Origin: Actimicrobium sp047621665
Lineage (GTDB): Bacteria; Pseudomonadota; Gammaproteobacteria; Burkholderiales; Burkholderiaceae_D
DNA length: 64,000 nt
Direction: 5' to 3'
Assembly (NCBI GenBank): GCA_047621665.1
Contig: JBLHMB010000005.1
Coordinates: 1 to 64,000 of the forward strand
The notes beneath the pieces are model-generated. The model saw only the letters and a list, made by a program, of their open reading frames with translations, did not search any database and was not told the DNA's origin. A program made the translations under genes and the position numbers. Positions 17,760 to 27,131 of this stretch are shown here, piece after piece. Each line of letters opens with the position of its first letter. Position 1 is the stretch's first letter.

Positions 17760-17774
17760 TGTAGCATTACTACA
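17760..17774. promoter_or_regulatory. Probable HexR operator in the zwf / glucose importer divergent promoter (box 1)
   Basis: TGTAGCATTACTACA is a perfect palindrome apart from its centre (TGTAG-CATTA-CTACA). HexR sites described in proteobacteria have this TGTA-type dyad. It lies 53 bases upstream of zwf, where it could block the zwf promoter. The expected ligand-sensing regulator is encoded in the same operon. Confidence 0.65.
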
Positions 17775-17831
17775 ATTACAAGGCAGAACAGGCTCTTTGG
17801 CATAAAGTTAGAAATAAAAGTCAAGAAGTCG

Positions 17832-17846
17832 TGTAGTTTTACTAGC
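17832..17846. promoter_or_regulatory. Probable HexR operator upstream of the glucose importer (box 2)
   Basis: TGTAGTTTTACTAGC matches the TGTAG-N5-CTA part of box 1. It is almost the same as the box at 8733-8747 before lamB and lies at the same distance (about 122 bases) from the start codon downstream. Confidence 0.55.
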
Positions 17847-17967
17847 TGAGTAGTTAGCTTCATAGCCAGTTCGGCACCGGCCGCCAAATGCTATCAGATG
17901 GCGTAATAAGCAGTTTTTCGGACGGCGGCATGTAGACCGCCTTTACACCACCCCACAGGAGACATCC

Positions 17968-19221
17968 ATGAAACTCACTCATCTCGCCACATCCCTTCTT
18001 GCTGCCACCGCCTTAATGTCCGCCGCCAGTGTCGTGCAAGCCGCCGAAGTCGAAGTACTGCATTATTGGACTTCCGGCGGCGAAGCCAAGTCAGTCGCTG
18101 AACTGAAAAAAATGATGGAAGCCAAGGGTATTACCTGGAAAGATTTTGCCGTGGCCGGCGGTGGCGGTGAAAACGCCACCACCGCACTGAAAGCCCGCGT
18201 CATCGCCGGTAGCCCTCCGACCGCGGCCCAGATCAAGGGACCATCGATTCAGGAATGGGGCCAGGAAAACGTACTGGCCAATATCGACGCGGCGGCCGTC
18301 GAAGGCAAGTGGGATGCCTTGCTGCCGAAAGTGGTTTCTGATGTGATGAAATACAAGGGCCACTACGTCGCTGCCCCGATCAATGTGCATCGCGTCAACT
18401 GGCTCTGGATCAATCCGGAAGTGCTGAAAAAAGCCGGTGCCACCACACCTACCAACTTCGATGAGTTCTTCGTCGCCGCCGAGAAGATCAAGGCGGCCGG
18501 CATGATTGCCGTCGCCCATGGCGGCCAGCCGTGGCAGGACGCCACCGTATTCGAATCGGTGGCGCTCGGCGTCGGTGGTGCCGACTTCTACAAGAAGGCG
18601 CTGGTGAACCTGGACCAGGCGACCCTGACCGGGCCGACCATGATCAAGACCTTCGATACGCTCGGCAAGATCAAGACCTACATCGACAAGGACGCACCGG
18701 GCCGCGACTGGAATCTGGCCACGGCGATGATCATCAACGGCAAGGCCGGCATGCAGTTCATGGGTGACTGGGCCAAGGGCGAATTCACCGCTGCCGGCAA
18801 GGTCGCGGGCAAGGATTACCTGTGCGTAGCGGCACCGGGCACCGAGAAAGCCTTCACGTTCAATATCGATTCGCTGGCGATGTTCAAGGTCAAGGATCCG
18901 GCCACCCAGAAAGCCCAACTGGTCCTGGCCAGCACCATCATGAGCCCCGAGTTCCAGGAAGTCTTCAATCTGAACAAGGGATCAATCCCGGCCCGCGCCG
19001 GTGTCTCGCGTGCCAAGTTCGATGCCTGTGCGCTCAAATCGATGGATGATCTGGACATCGCCAACAAGGCCGGTGGACTGGTCCCGAGCATGGCGCATGG
19101 CATGGCGGTGAATTCAGCCAAGCAGGGCGCGATCACTGACGTGATTGCCAAGTTCATGAATTCGACGATGAGCTCGAAAGATGCCGTGACCGCGTTGGCC
19201 AAGGCTGCAAAAACCCAGTAA
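17968..19221 (+). CDS. gtsA: Glucose/mannose ABC transporter, periplasmic binding protein
   Basis: The product has 417 residues. A signal peptide ends VVQAA before EVEVLHYWTSGGEAKSVAEL, the start of the family 1 sugar-binding fold. GKAGMQFMGDWAKGEF, ALGVGGADFYKKALV and KGSIPARAGVS are characteristic of the GtsA/GltB group of pseudomonads and Burkholderiales. It captures glucose in the periplasm for the two permeases and ATPase that follow. AGGAG precedes the ATG. It heads the rightward operon and is divergent from zwf, so uptake and the first oxidation steps can be induced together. Confidence 0.93.
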   Translation: MKLTHLATSLLAATALMSAASVVQAAEVEVLHYWTSGGEAKSVAELKKMMEAKGITWKDFAVAGGGGENATTALKARVIAGSPPTAAQIKGPSIQEWGQENVLANIDAAAVEGKWDALLPKVVSDVMKYKGHYVAAPINVHRVNWLWINPEVLKKAGATTPTNFDEFFVAAEKIKAAGMIAVAHGGQPWQDATVFESVALGVGGADFYKKALVNLDQATLTGPTMIKTFDTLGKIKTYIDKDAPGRDWNLATAMIINGKAGMQFMGDWAKGEFTAAGKVAGKDYLCVAAPGTEKAFTFNIDSLAMFKVKDPATQKAQLVLASTIMSPEFQEVFNLNKGSIPARAGVSRAKFDACALKSMDDLDIANKAGGLVPSMAHGMAVNSAKQGAITDVIAKFMNSTMSSKDAVTALAKAAKTQ

Positions 19222-19309
19222 TTCCTGTTGCGGGCACGATGCTCTCGTGCCCGCGCAGTCAAGCGCATGTCCTCATTCCTACCCCGTTACCGCACTGCAG
19301 GAGCACCCC

Positions 19310-20245
19310 ATGAGTACCCACGCCACGCCCCGGCAAACGTCTCCCCGCCCGCCCGGCACCAGCCGCCTCGCGGCCATTGCCGATGCATGGTTACCGCGAC
19401 TGGTGCTGGGTCCGACCGTGCTGGCATCGCTGGTCTTTGTCTACGGTTTCATTTTTCTGACCGGGTATCTGTCGCTGACCGAATCGCGCCTGATGCCCAA
19501 TTTCGAGTACGCCGGTTTTGGCCAGTACGCGACCTTGTTCCAGATCGATCGCTGGTGGGTGTCGGCCGCCAACCTCGGTATTTTCGGCGGTCTGTTCATC
19601 GCATTCTGCCTGGCCATCGGGCTCGGCATGGCCGTCTTGCTGGACCAGAAAATCCGCGCTGAAGGCGCCTTGCGCGCCATCTACATGTACCCGATGGCAC
19701 TGTCGTTCATTGTCACCGGCACCGCCTGGAAGTGGATACTTAATCCCGGCCTCGGCCTCGAAAAAATGGTCCGTGACTGGGGCTTTACCAACTTTACGTT
19801 TGACTGGCTGGTCAACTCCGAGATGGCGATTTACACGATCGTCATTGCCGGCGTCTGGCAGTCATCGGGCTTCGTGATGGCGCTGTTTCTGGCTGGCCTG
19901 CGTGGTGTCGATGACAGTATCATCAAGGCCGCGATGGTCGATGGCGCGAGCTTACCGACGATCTATTTGCGCATCGTGATCCCGGCCCTGCGGCCGGTGT
20001 TTTTCAGCGTGCTGCTGGTCCTCGCGCATATCGCTATCAAGAGCTTCGACCTGGTCATGGCGCTGACCGCCGGCGGTCCCGGCAACTCGTCGGATGTGCC
20101 GGCGATTTTCATGTACCAGTTTTCATTTTCGCGCGGCCAACTAGGATTAGGGGCCGCCTCGGCGATGATGATGCTGGCCACCGTGCTGGCCGTGCTGGTA
20201 CCGCTGATGTACATGGAAACCAAAGGAGCACGCCATGCACGCTGA
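19310..20245 (+). CDS. gtsB: Glucose ABC transporter permease subunit 1
   Basis: The product has 311 residues from MSTHATPRQTSPRPPG, with AGGAG before the ATG at 19310. It has about six membrane segments, starting at WLPRLVLGPTVLASLVFVYG. The EAA loop that docks on the ATPase is seen in IIKAAMVDGASLPTIYLRI (EAA replaced by KAA). It is a MalF-type inner-membrane subunit. The gene follows gtsA after 88 bases, and its end overlaps the next permease by 11 bases. Confidence 0.92.
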   Translation: MSTHATPRQTSPRPPGTSRLAAIADAWLPRLVLGPTVLASLVFVYGFIFLTGYLSLTESRLMPNFEYAGFGQYATLFQIDRWWVSAANLGIFGGLFIAFCLAIGLGMAVLLDQKIRAEGALRAIYMYPMALSFIVTGTAWKWILNPGLGLEKMVRDWGFTNFTFDWLVNSEMAIYTIVIAGVWQSSGFVMALFLAGLRGVDDSIIKAAMVDGASLPTIYLRIVIPALRPVFFSVLLVLAHIAIKSFDLVMALTAGGPGNSSDVPAIFMYQFSFSRGQLGLGAASAMMMLATVLAVLVPLMYMETKGARHAR

Positions 20246-21104
20246 ACAAAAAGGCTTTCCCGGCCTCGGCCGCATCGTGATCTATGTCCTGCTCGGTCTG
20301 GTGGCACTGTATTACCTGATCCCGCTGTATGTGATGCTGACCACTTCGGTCAAAACGCTGGCCGAAATCCGCAGCGGCAATTTGCTCGATCTGCCGATGT
20401 CACCGTCCGGCGCGGCCTGGGCCAAGGCCTGGAGCGGCGCGTGTACCGGCGTGCGCTGCGAAGGACTGCAGCCGTTTTTCTGGAATTCGGTCCTGATGGT
20501 GGTACCGGCCGTATTGCTGTCAACACTGATCGGTTCGCTCAATGGCTACGTGCTGGCGCACTGGCGCTTTCGCTATTCGGAGATCGTATTCACGGCGCTG
20601 ATGGTCGGTTGCTTCATTCCGTTTCAGGTCGTGATCCTGCCGATGGCACGTATGCTTGGCCTGTTTGGTTTATCGAACACCACGTTTGGGCTGGTCATCG
20701 TCCACATCATTTACGGCGTGGCGTTCACGACGCTGTTCTTCCGCAATTACTACGTGTCGGTACCGGATGAACTGGTCAAGGCCGCGCGCATCGATGGTGC
20801 CGGCTTTTTCATGATCTATCGCCGCATCATTTTTCCGCTGTCGCTGCCGATTTTCATGGTCTGTTTCATCTGGCAGTTCACACAGATCTGGAATGACTTT
20901 CTGTTCGGTGTGGTGTTTGGCGGCTCCGATGCGCAACCGATCACGGTGGCATTGAATAACCTGGTCAATACATCGACCGGCGTCAAGGAATACAACGTCA
21001 ACATGGCGGCAGCAATTATTGCTGCGCTGCCGACCCTGGTGATCTATCTGATCGCCGGTAAATATTTCGTGCGCGGCCTGACGGCCGGCGCAGTCAAAGG
21101 TTAA
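20235..21104 (+). CDS. gtsC: Glucose ABC transporter permease subunit 2
   Basis: The product has 289 residues with six predicted membrane segments, a MalG-type permease. The ATPase-contact loop is ELVKAARIDGAGFFMIYRRI. It ends KYFVRGLTAGAVKG, the same C-terminal signature that survives in the malG remnant at 11.2 kb, which helps to identify that remnant. It overlaps gtsB by 11 bases and is followed by the ATPase after eight bases. Confidence 0.92.
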   Translation: MHAEQKGFPGLGRIVIYVLLGLVALYYLIPLYVMLTTSVKTLAEIRSGNLLDLPMSPSGAAWAKAWSGACTGVRCEGLQPFFWNSVLMVVPAVLLSTLIGSLNGYVLAHWRFRYSEIVFTALMVGCFIPFQVVILPMARMLGLFGLSNTTFGLVIVHIIYGVAFTTLFFRNYYVSVPDELVKAARIDGAGFFMIYRRIIFPLSLPIFMVCFIWQFTQIWNDFLFGVVFGGSDAQPITVALNNLVNTSTGVKEYNVNMAAAIIAALPTLVIYLIAGKYFVRGLTAGAVKG

Positions 21105-21112
21105 GGAACAAG

Positions 21113-22249
21113 ATGACCAGCTTATCAATTCGCAATGTGCGCAAGGTGTACCCGAACGGTGCTGAAGTGTTGAAGGGCATCAACCTCGATATCGAAGACG
21201 GTCAGTTCGTCATCCTGGTGGGTGGTTCCGGCTGCGGCAAATCGACCCTGCTCAACATGATCGCCGGACTGGAAAGCGTCTCCGAAGGCGAAATCCTGAT
21301 CGCCGACAAAGTCGTCAACGACGTACCGCCGAAGTCGCGCGATATCGCGATGGTGTTCCAGTCGTATGCGCTGTACCCGACCATGACGGTGCGCGAGAAT
21401 ATCTCGTTCGGACTGGGTATCCGCAAAGTGCCGAAAGACGAGCAGAAGAAGATCGTCGAGCGCGTTGCCGAAACCCTGCAGATGACGCATTTGCTGGATC
21501 GCAAACCAGCCTTGCTATCGGGCGGACAACGCCAGCGTGTGGCGATGGGTCGGGCCATTGCCCGAGATCCGGCGCTGTTTTTGTTCGACGAGCCGCTGTC
21601 GAACCTCGATGCCAAATTGCGCGTCGAGATGCGCGCTGAAATCAAGCTGATGCACCAGCGCCTGGGCACCACCATCGTCTACGTCACGCATGACCAGATC
21701 GAAGCGATGACGCTGGGTGACCGTATCGCCGTAATGAAGGATGGCGTGGTACAGCAGTACGGCAGCCCGCAAGAGATTTACGACCAGCCACAAAACCTGT
21801 TTGTGGCCGGCTTCATCGGCTCACCGTCGATGAATTTCCTGCGCGGCAAACTGGTGGCGCAAGGTGCCGCTGCCGTATTCGAACTCGAACATGCCGGCAC
21901 CATCACCGCATTGCCGTTGCCGGACAGCCTGCTGCAATCGAGCGCGCTGATGGCGCGCGTCGGCCAGGAAGTCATCCTCGGTATCCGCCCGGAACACGTC
22001 ACCGATGCCGAAAGCGCCCGCAACAACGTCGCTAGCGATGCGTACTGTCCGACCGAAGTCAGCTGCACCGTCGAAATGGTCGAGCCGACCGGACCGGACA
22101 CGATGGTGTTCGTCTGGTTCAACAAAACCCGCGCCACCTGCCGCACCCATCCACGCGCGGGTGCGGTGCCGCGCGGCGTGATTACGCTGGCATTTGATTT
22201 GTCGAAGGCGGTGTTGTTTGATCCGGTGAGTGAGGAGCGGATTGCTTGA
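21113..22249 (+). CDS. gtsD: Glucose ABC transporter ATPase (MalK/UgpC type)
   Basis: The product has 378 residues. Walker A is GGSGCGKST (about 37-45), the signature is LSGGQRQRVAMGRAIARDP, Walker B is LFLFDEPLSNLD, and the switch His is in VTHDQIEAMTLGD. The C-terminal part is the TOBE regulatory domain (GIRPEHVTDAES). It energises the glucose importer as a homodimer. AAGGAACA is the ribosome binding site. It is the last gene of the operon; no clear hairpin terminator follows. Confidence 0.93.
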   Translation: MTSLSIRNVRKVYPNGAEVLKGINLDIEDGQFVILVGGSGCGKSTLLNMIAGLESVSEGEILIADKVVNDVPPKSRDIAMVFQSYALYPTMTVRENISFGLGIRKVPKDEQKKIVERVAETLQMTHLLDRKPALLSGGQRQRVAMGRAIARDPALFLFDEPLSNLDAKLRVEMRAEIKLMHQRLGTTIVYVTHDQIEAMTLGDRIAVMKDGVVQQYGSPQEIYDQPQNLFVAGFIGSPSMNFLRGKLVAQGAAAVFELEHAGTITALPLPDSLLQSSALMARVGQEVILGIRPEHVTDAESARNNVASDAYCPTEVSCTVEMVEPTGPDTMVFVWFNKTRATCRTHPRAGAVPRGVITLAFDLSKAVLFDPVSEERIA

Positions 22250-22407
22250 TTGGGGATAGGCAGTGCTACAGGGAGGCGCTTGCGAAGGGCTTGACGGCTC
22301 TTCGACTGGGAAATTGGTGCGATGGCCTGCGGTTATTGCACCCCACGAGACTGCTTATCGGAGGAAACAAGCTAAATTATTATTGAAATATTAGCCACCC
22401 GTACAGG

Positions 22408-22731
22408 TTAAGAGTAAGCCTGAATAATCCTTCGGCAAGCTTGGAATATGTCATCCTTGGCTTCGCCCAAATAGCTTTGTATTTCAGCATCCATGCGCTG
22501 CAAGTACTCAAGACTATAACTAGCCCGTGCTTGACCAACCGTAAAAATATCCGTCTCCGATTCAATTCCACGCATCGACAAAAATACCTCGTTCTCTGGG
22601 TCCTCTAAAGAGAATCGAAGTTTGCATATTCGGCGAACGCCTTTGATCAAATTCATATCACCAGTCAACATCGCACTGGCGACATCAACCAACTCATGCC
22701 GCGGTGAAACAACATATTCAATTTGAGCCAT
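22408..22731 (-). CDS. Small protein after the RHS gene, probable cognate immunity protein
   Basis: The product has 107 residues from MAQIEYVVSPRHELVDVAS. No family is recognised. It is acidic, predicted helical and cytoplasmic, with a Cys in RRICKLRF. The ATG at 22731 has GGAG seven bases upstream and lies two bases after the RHS stop, so the genes are coupled. Position right after the RHS tip, small size, lack of signal peptide and lower GC than the RHS core are the classic signs of an immunity gene. Function is inferred from this context only. A TTG at 22737 in the same frame is a less likely start. Confidence 0.7.
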   Translation of the reverse strand: MAQIEYVVSPRHELVDVASAMLTGDMNLIKGVRRICKLRFSLEDPENEVFLSMRGIESETDIFTVGQARASYSLEYLQRMDAEIQSYLGEAKDDIFQACRRIIQAYS

Positions 22732-22733
22732 AT

Positions 22734-25700
22734 TCAATCTCCACCTGACAACTTCGTCTTAAATTCGATGCGCTGACCGGTTTTGATATTTTCAACCCAG
22801 TGCGTCTCAAAAGTTACTCCATCTCGGGCAGTGTAAGACGAACTCGTCTGTTTGATCCAGTCTGTCGCGTTACCTCCAAACTCGCTAGCCACTCGCTTCC
22901 CATCTCTAAACGGAACTCGACCACCGGTACCCGCCAACCTTGTTCCTGGTTCGCCCATTTGCGATTGACTCGCCAACGACTTATGAAGATTTAGGCCATT
23001 GGCCACGCTACCTGCATTGGTAACTTCAGTACTTAACTTGCTAGCCACTCCATTCGTAATCCCACCGTTGCGCCTTCCACCACCCCCCACACTCCCCGGC
23101 ATCCCACCCGGCGTCGTCCCCGACGGATTCAACACCATCCCGCCAAGAATTGCCGCATCCTCATCCGACATACCGGCCGCGGTTCCCTGTAGCGTACAGG
23201 CTGCCACTGCATTTTGCACGTCGAGCGCGCGGCGCAGGTACGTATAGGCTGCGTCGACATCACCATCGACACGCGCCTGCGTCGAGAGTTCGCGCAAGGC
23301 CGCCGAACTCTGCGCAGGGATGCAGCTGGCAGGACATTGCGCTGCCAGTCCGAGCAGGTCGATCGCGCCTAGCGGATTGCCGTTGACGTAGGCATACGTG
23401 TTGAAACCGCCATCCAGCCCGATCGGGTCGGATTGCAGATAGCGTCCGGTGGCCGGGTCGTAATCCCTGAAAATGTTGTAGTGACGGCCGGTTTCGGCGT
23501 CGGCGTAATGGCCGGGCAAGCGCAGATTCAGCGTGATTTTTTGCGTCGTGATGGTGGCTTGGCCGAAGGCGCTGTAGCGGGCTTGCCAGACCACCTGTTG
23601 CCGCTCGTCGCTGGCCAGTTGCGGTGTGCCGAGGTGGTCGGTGTGGAGCGCGTACAGCTGGCTGTCAGCGCCGTCGTCATGCCAGCTGATCCAGCCGCGC
23701 AGTGTGGCCAGTACCCCGGTCGGGGCGGGCGGGTAGGCCAGTTGCGCAACCGGAATGTGGTTCAGATACACGGTGTGCGCCGTGACGCGACCACTGTCGT
23801 CGATCTCGCTGGCGAGCTGGTTGCCCTGATAGAGGAAGTAGGTGGTGCGCGGTTTGCCGTGGGCATCGAACGTGGTCTTGCTGACGCGCACGCCGGCGGC
23901 GTTGTAGGCGTAGCGGGCCACCGGTCCGGCGGCCGTGACCACATCACGCAAGCGTCCGGTGACGTCATAGCGCAGTTGCTGCAAGCCGATGGTCAGTGGA
24001 TTACCGGCTGCGTCGTAGCCGTAACGGGTGCTCCGGTCGCCTTGGCGAATCGACGCGAGGCGGTTGCTCGTGGGCTGGTAGTCGAAGGTTTGCTGCTCTG
24101 CACCGGTGAGACGGTTGCCGACGGCATCGTAAGTCCAACGGACTTTCTCGAGCGGGGTATCGACATCATCCAAGCGATCAAGCGCGTCGTAACCGTAGCG
24201 TTCATCGTCCAGTGCAGCCCTGCCGGGTGCGGTGCGCGTGATGCCGGTGATCCGGCCGACGCGGTCGTAGCGCACCTGCTGCGCGTACAGCGGATGCGTG
24301 CCCACCACCGTCACGCCGGTGCGCTGGCCGGTTGCGGGGGCGCTCTGGTAGTGCGTCACCACGCCGTTGCCGTGCGTAAAACCGGTCAGTCCGGTGAACG
24401 GGTTGAGGCTGATACCGGTGGCCAGCGCACGGGTCCGGCGACCGTCGGCACTGACGAGATCGAGGCGCTGCGGAAGGCTGGTGCTGCCGAATGTCAGCAC
24501 CAGCGTTTCGCCCGATGGCAGCGTCGCGCGGTCAAGGCGGTTCAGACTGCCGTAGTGATAGCCGGTGCTAAAACGCAGCGGCGCAGCACCCTCGCGCGTA
24601 AGCCAGTCGGTGCGCACGGTGACGCGGCCATTGTCGTCATGCTGGAAGCGGGTGCTTTGCTGTGGGTGGGCGATCTCGATCAGCCGGTCGCCGTGGTAGC
24701 GATATTCGGTGCTGACGATCCCGGCCGGTCCGGTGCTGGTCTGCATGATCAGATGCCCAGCTGCATCATACTTATAGCGGGTCTGGTTGCCGTTGGCGTC
24801 GGTGCGCAGGATCAGCTGGTCGGCGGCGTCGTAGCGGGCGGTGCGGGTGCCGCTGTCGGGACTGTCGACGCGCACCGTGCGACCAAAATCATCAACGATG
24901 CGGTGCGTGGTCGCGCCGTTCGCATCGGTGAGCCGGTCGACCAGCGACGTGCCGGGCAAGTAGCCTGGCCGGGTCACGGCTGGCGCGGGTCCGTCGGCGT
25001 TTTGCAGCACCGCCGCGAGCCGGCCGGCTGCATCGACCTCGTAGGCAGTACGGCGACTGAGTGCATCGGTGTGACCGGCCAGCCGACCGGTGACGGCATC
25101 ATAGGAAAATTGCGTGACGGCCTGCGCCGGATCAGTCAGTTGCGCCAGACGGTGCTGGTCGTCGTAACGGTAGTTGCTGACGATGTCGAGATCGCTGCCG
25201 AGCAAGCGGGTTTGCAGCAACTGGCTTTCGGTGTCGCTGACTTCGCTGGCAGTATTGCCGTCCTGATCGCGCAGTCCGATCTGGCGACCGGCGGCATCCT
25301 GCAAGGCCTCGATCCACGAGCCATCAGGACGGATCAGCCGTTGCGGCAAGCCGGCGGCGTTGTAGCTGATCTGCGTGACCAGCGCGACCGGCGATACGGC
25401 TGCTTCGAACCAGCGCTGCGGCGCGGGATACAGAAACTGCGTCAGCCGGGTCAGCTGGCCGCGGGCATTGCGGGCGAAACCGGTAACGACCGGCGGATGG
25501 ATGCTATCGCTGACGGTAATCTGATCCGGATGGCCGGTGGCTGCGTTGCGCAAGCTGGTGCGACGATTACCCGGCGCAATCGTCTCGACCAGAAAATCTC
25601 CGCGTGCGTCATAGCGTAGTTGCGTGACATCCGAATCGGCAGGAGTCCCTGTGGGGCCATTTGCCAGCGGTCCGTCGATGGTCGTCGGCAGGCTGCGGCC

Positions 25701-27131
25701 ATTGATCGTCGTGTATGCGTAGCGGGTCGTGCGGCTGATCGGCGTGGCAGAAGACCCGGGTTCCCAGCCGTTTTCAGTCACGGCGAGCGGCTGGCCAGCA
25801 GCGTTGTAGCGAATCAGCGTGACGACTTCCTGCCCCGGCACCACGCTCGGATGCGCGATTAGCGTCGGGCCGAAACCGGTATCGCTGTGATACTGGAACC
25901 GCGCTTGCCGTTGCGCCGGTTGCGGCTGGCCATTGACGTAGGCGATCCGGTCGATCGCCAGCGTGCGCCCGACATGGTCTAGCGTCAGATACACGCCGGA
26001 CAGCGGCAAGCCGGCAACATTGAGCCGCGTCGTCCCGGTCAGCTGGCCGAGCGCATTGTAGACATACCGGATATTGCTTTCGCTGCACAACCGGCAGCCC
26101 GGACCGCGTACCTCCAGCACCTGATGCCGGTCGCCGACGACTGCGTGGCGGTAGGTAGTGACCTGGCCGAGGCTGTTGGTCAAGACCGTTTCGGTGCTGC
26201 TGCGGTAATCGAGCGTGACCTTGTCGACATCGCCGGCATGGCTGCTCAGGATGGCCTTGCCGTCGGCGTTGTAGGCGAAGGTCGAGAACCGTTCGCGGCC
26301 AATACTGATACCGGTCAGCAAGGTCGGATGCTGCGGGTCTTCGTAGTGATAGGCGCGTTGCTGGTCGGGGCCGCTGACGCCGGTCAGGTTGGCCAGCGTG
26401 GCGCCCGCCGCCAGCACGCTGCCGTAGGCATAGGCGAAAGTACCGGCCGGACTGGCGATGGTCTGTACTCCCCGGAATCGACGGCCATCCTTGCGCAGCG
26501 TTGGCCGATCCGGATACCCCAGCCGCAATTGCCGCCCTTGCGGGTCCGTCACCGTTTGCAGCAAGCCGTCGTCGTCGTGGGTCATGCTGACGAACTGCCC
26601 GCTTGGCACCCGGATCATCTCCAGCCGGCCACGCGCCGTGAAGGTGAGCTGGCGTCCATCGACTTGCGTCCACAAATAGTCGTTACCGCGCGCGCCACGC
26701 CGGATCACGACGCTGCCATGGGCCGGATTGCCGGTGCTGCAGCGGCTAGGGTCTAGCGGATCGCGGCTGAACGTCAGGTGGGCGCCGTCGGCCTGGACGA
26801 TTTGCAGGGTCTTGCCGGAGACGTACAGCTCGGTTTCATACGACAGTTTCCAGCCGCGACCGAGGATGCCGTTGGGGATGCGCGGGCCGCTGAAATCACT
26901 GTTGTAGTAGCGCACCAGTTCGAGACCCAGTACGCCGGGCAAGGCCGGCATGTCGACTTCGCGCTGGAACTTGTTGCCGGTGGTGAGGTTGATCGGATTG
27001 CCGGCGCAACCCGTACCGGGGTCGCCGGTGGTGCCGGCAAGGTTGGTGCATTGGGGGCTGGCGGGAGCGGCATGAACGGCACCGGAGAACAAGGCGCACA
27101 GCAGCAAGAGAATGATATTGAGGCGCTTCAT
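22734..27131 (-). CDS. Secreted RHS-repeat protein with variable C-terminal tip (probable polymorphic toxin)
   Basis: The product has 1465 residues. A signal peptide (MKRLNIILLLLCALFSGAVHA) is followed by GCAGNPINLTTGNKFQREVD, the DUF6531-type entry to RHS proteins. Many RHS/YD repeats follow (for example GYDAAGNPL, RYDVTGRL, KYDAAGHL), making a beta-cocoon shell. The core ends at about 1225-1260 with DYDPATGRYLQSDPIGLDGG and YAYVNGNPLGAIDLLG. After a low-complexity link (MPGSVGGGGRRNGG), the tip of about 100 residues has PFRDGKRVASEFGG and ETHWVENIKTGQRIEFKTKL; I cannot assign its activity. No PAAR or VgrG domain is present, so it is probably exported by Sec rather than type VI. Its start shares an A with the stop of the TadE/OmpA gene. 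Confidence 0.88.
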   Translation of the reverse strand: MKRLNIILLLLCALFSGAVHAAPASPQCTNLAGTTGDPGTGCAGNPINLTTGNKFQREVDMPALPGVLGLELVRYYNSDFSGPRIPNGILGRGWKLSYETELYVSGKTLQIVQADGAHLTFSRDPLDPSRCSTGNPAHGSVVIRRGARGNDYLWTQVDGRQLTFTARGRLEMIRVPSGQFVSMTHDDDGLLQTVTDPQGRQLRLGYPDRPTLRKDGRRFRGVQTIASPAGTFAYAYGSVLAAGATLANLTGVSGPDQQRAYHYEDPQHPTLLTGISIGRERFSTFAYNADGKAILSSHAGDVDKVTLDYRSSTETVLTNSLGQVTTYRHAVVGDRHQVLEVRGPGCRLCSESNIRYVYNALGQLTGTTRLNVAGLPLSGVYLTLDHVGRTLAIDRIAYVNGQPQPAQRQARFQYHSDTGFGPTLIAHPSVVPGQEVVTLIRYNAAGQPLAVTENGWEPGSSATPISRTTRYAYTTINGRSLPTTIDGPLANGPTGTPADSDVTQLRYDARGDFLVETIAPGNRRTSLRNAATGHPDQITVSDSIHPPVVTGFARNARGQLTRLTQFLYPAPQRWFEAAVSPVALVTQISYNAAGLPQRLIRPDGSWIEALQDAAGRQIGLRDQDGNTASEVSDTESQLLQTRLLGSDLDIVSNYRYDDQHRLAQLTDPAQAVTQFSYDAVTGRLAGHTDALSRRTAYEVDAAGRLAAVLQNADGPAPAVTRPGYLPGTSLVDRLTDANGATTHRIVDDFGRTVRVDSPDSGTRTARYDAADQLILRTDANGNQTRYKYDAAGHLIMQTSTGPAGIVSTEYRYHGDRLIEIAHPQQSTRFQHDDNGRVTVRTDWLTREGAAPLRFSTGYHYGSLNRLDRATLPSGETLVLTFGSTSLPQRLDLVSADGRRTRALATGISLNPFTGLTGFTHGNGVVTHYQSAPATGQRTGVTVVGTHPLYAQQVRYDRVGRITGITRTAPGRAALDDERYGYDALDRLDDVDTPLEKVRWTYDAVGNRLTGAEQQTFDYQPTSNRLASIRQGDRSTRYGYDAAGNPLTIGLQQLRYDVTGRLRDVVTAAGPVARYAYNAAGVRVSKTTFDAHGKPRTTYFLYQGNQLASEIDDSGRVTAHTVYLNHIPVAQLAYPPAPTGVLATLRGWISWHDDGADSQLYALHTDHLGTPQLASDERQQVVWQARYSAFGQATITTQKITLNLRLPGHYADAETGRHYNIFRDYDPATGRYLQSDPIGLDGGFNTYAYVNGNPLGAIDLLGLAAQCPASCIPAQSSAALRELSTQARVDGDVDAAYTYLRRALDVQNAVAACTLQGTAAGMSDEDAAILGGMVLNPSGTTPGGMPGSVGGGGRRNGGITNGVASKLSTEVTNAGSVANGLNLHKSLASQSQMGEPGTRLAGTGGRVPFRDGKRVASEFGGNATDWIKQTSSSYTARDGVTFETHWVENIKTGQRIEFKTKLSGGD

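Noticed and set aside
23433..25619. 728-codon open frame on the forward strand opposite the RHS gene
   Set aside because: High-GC coding DNA often leaves a long open antisense frame. The translation is repetitive in step with the RHS repeats and has no domain; the reverse strand has signal peptide, RHS repeats and coupling.
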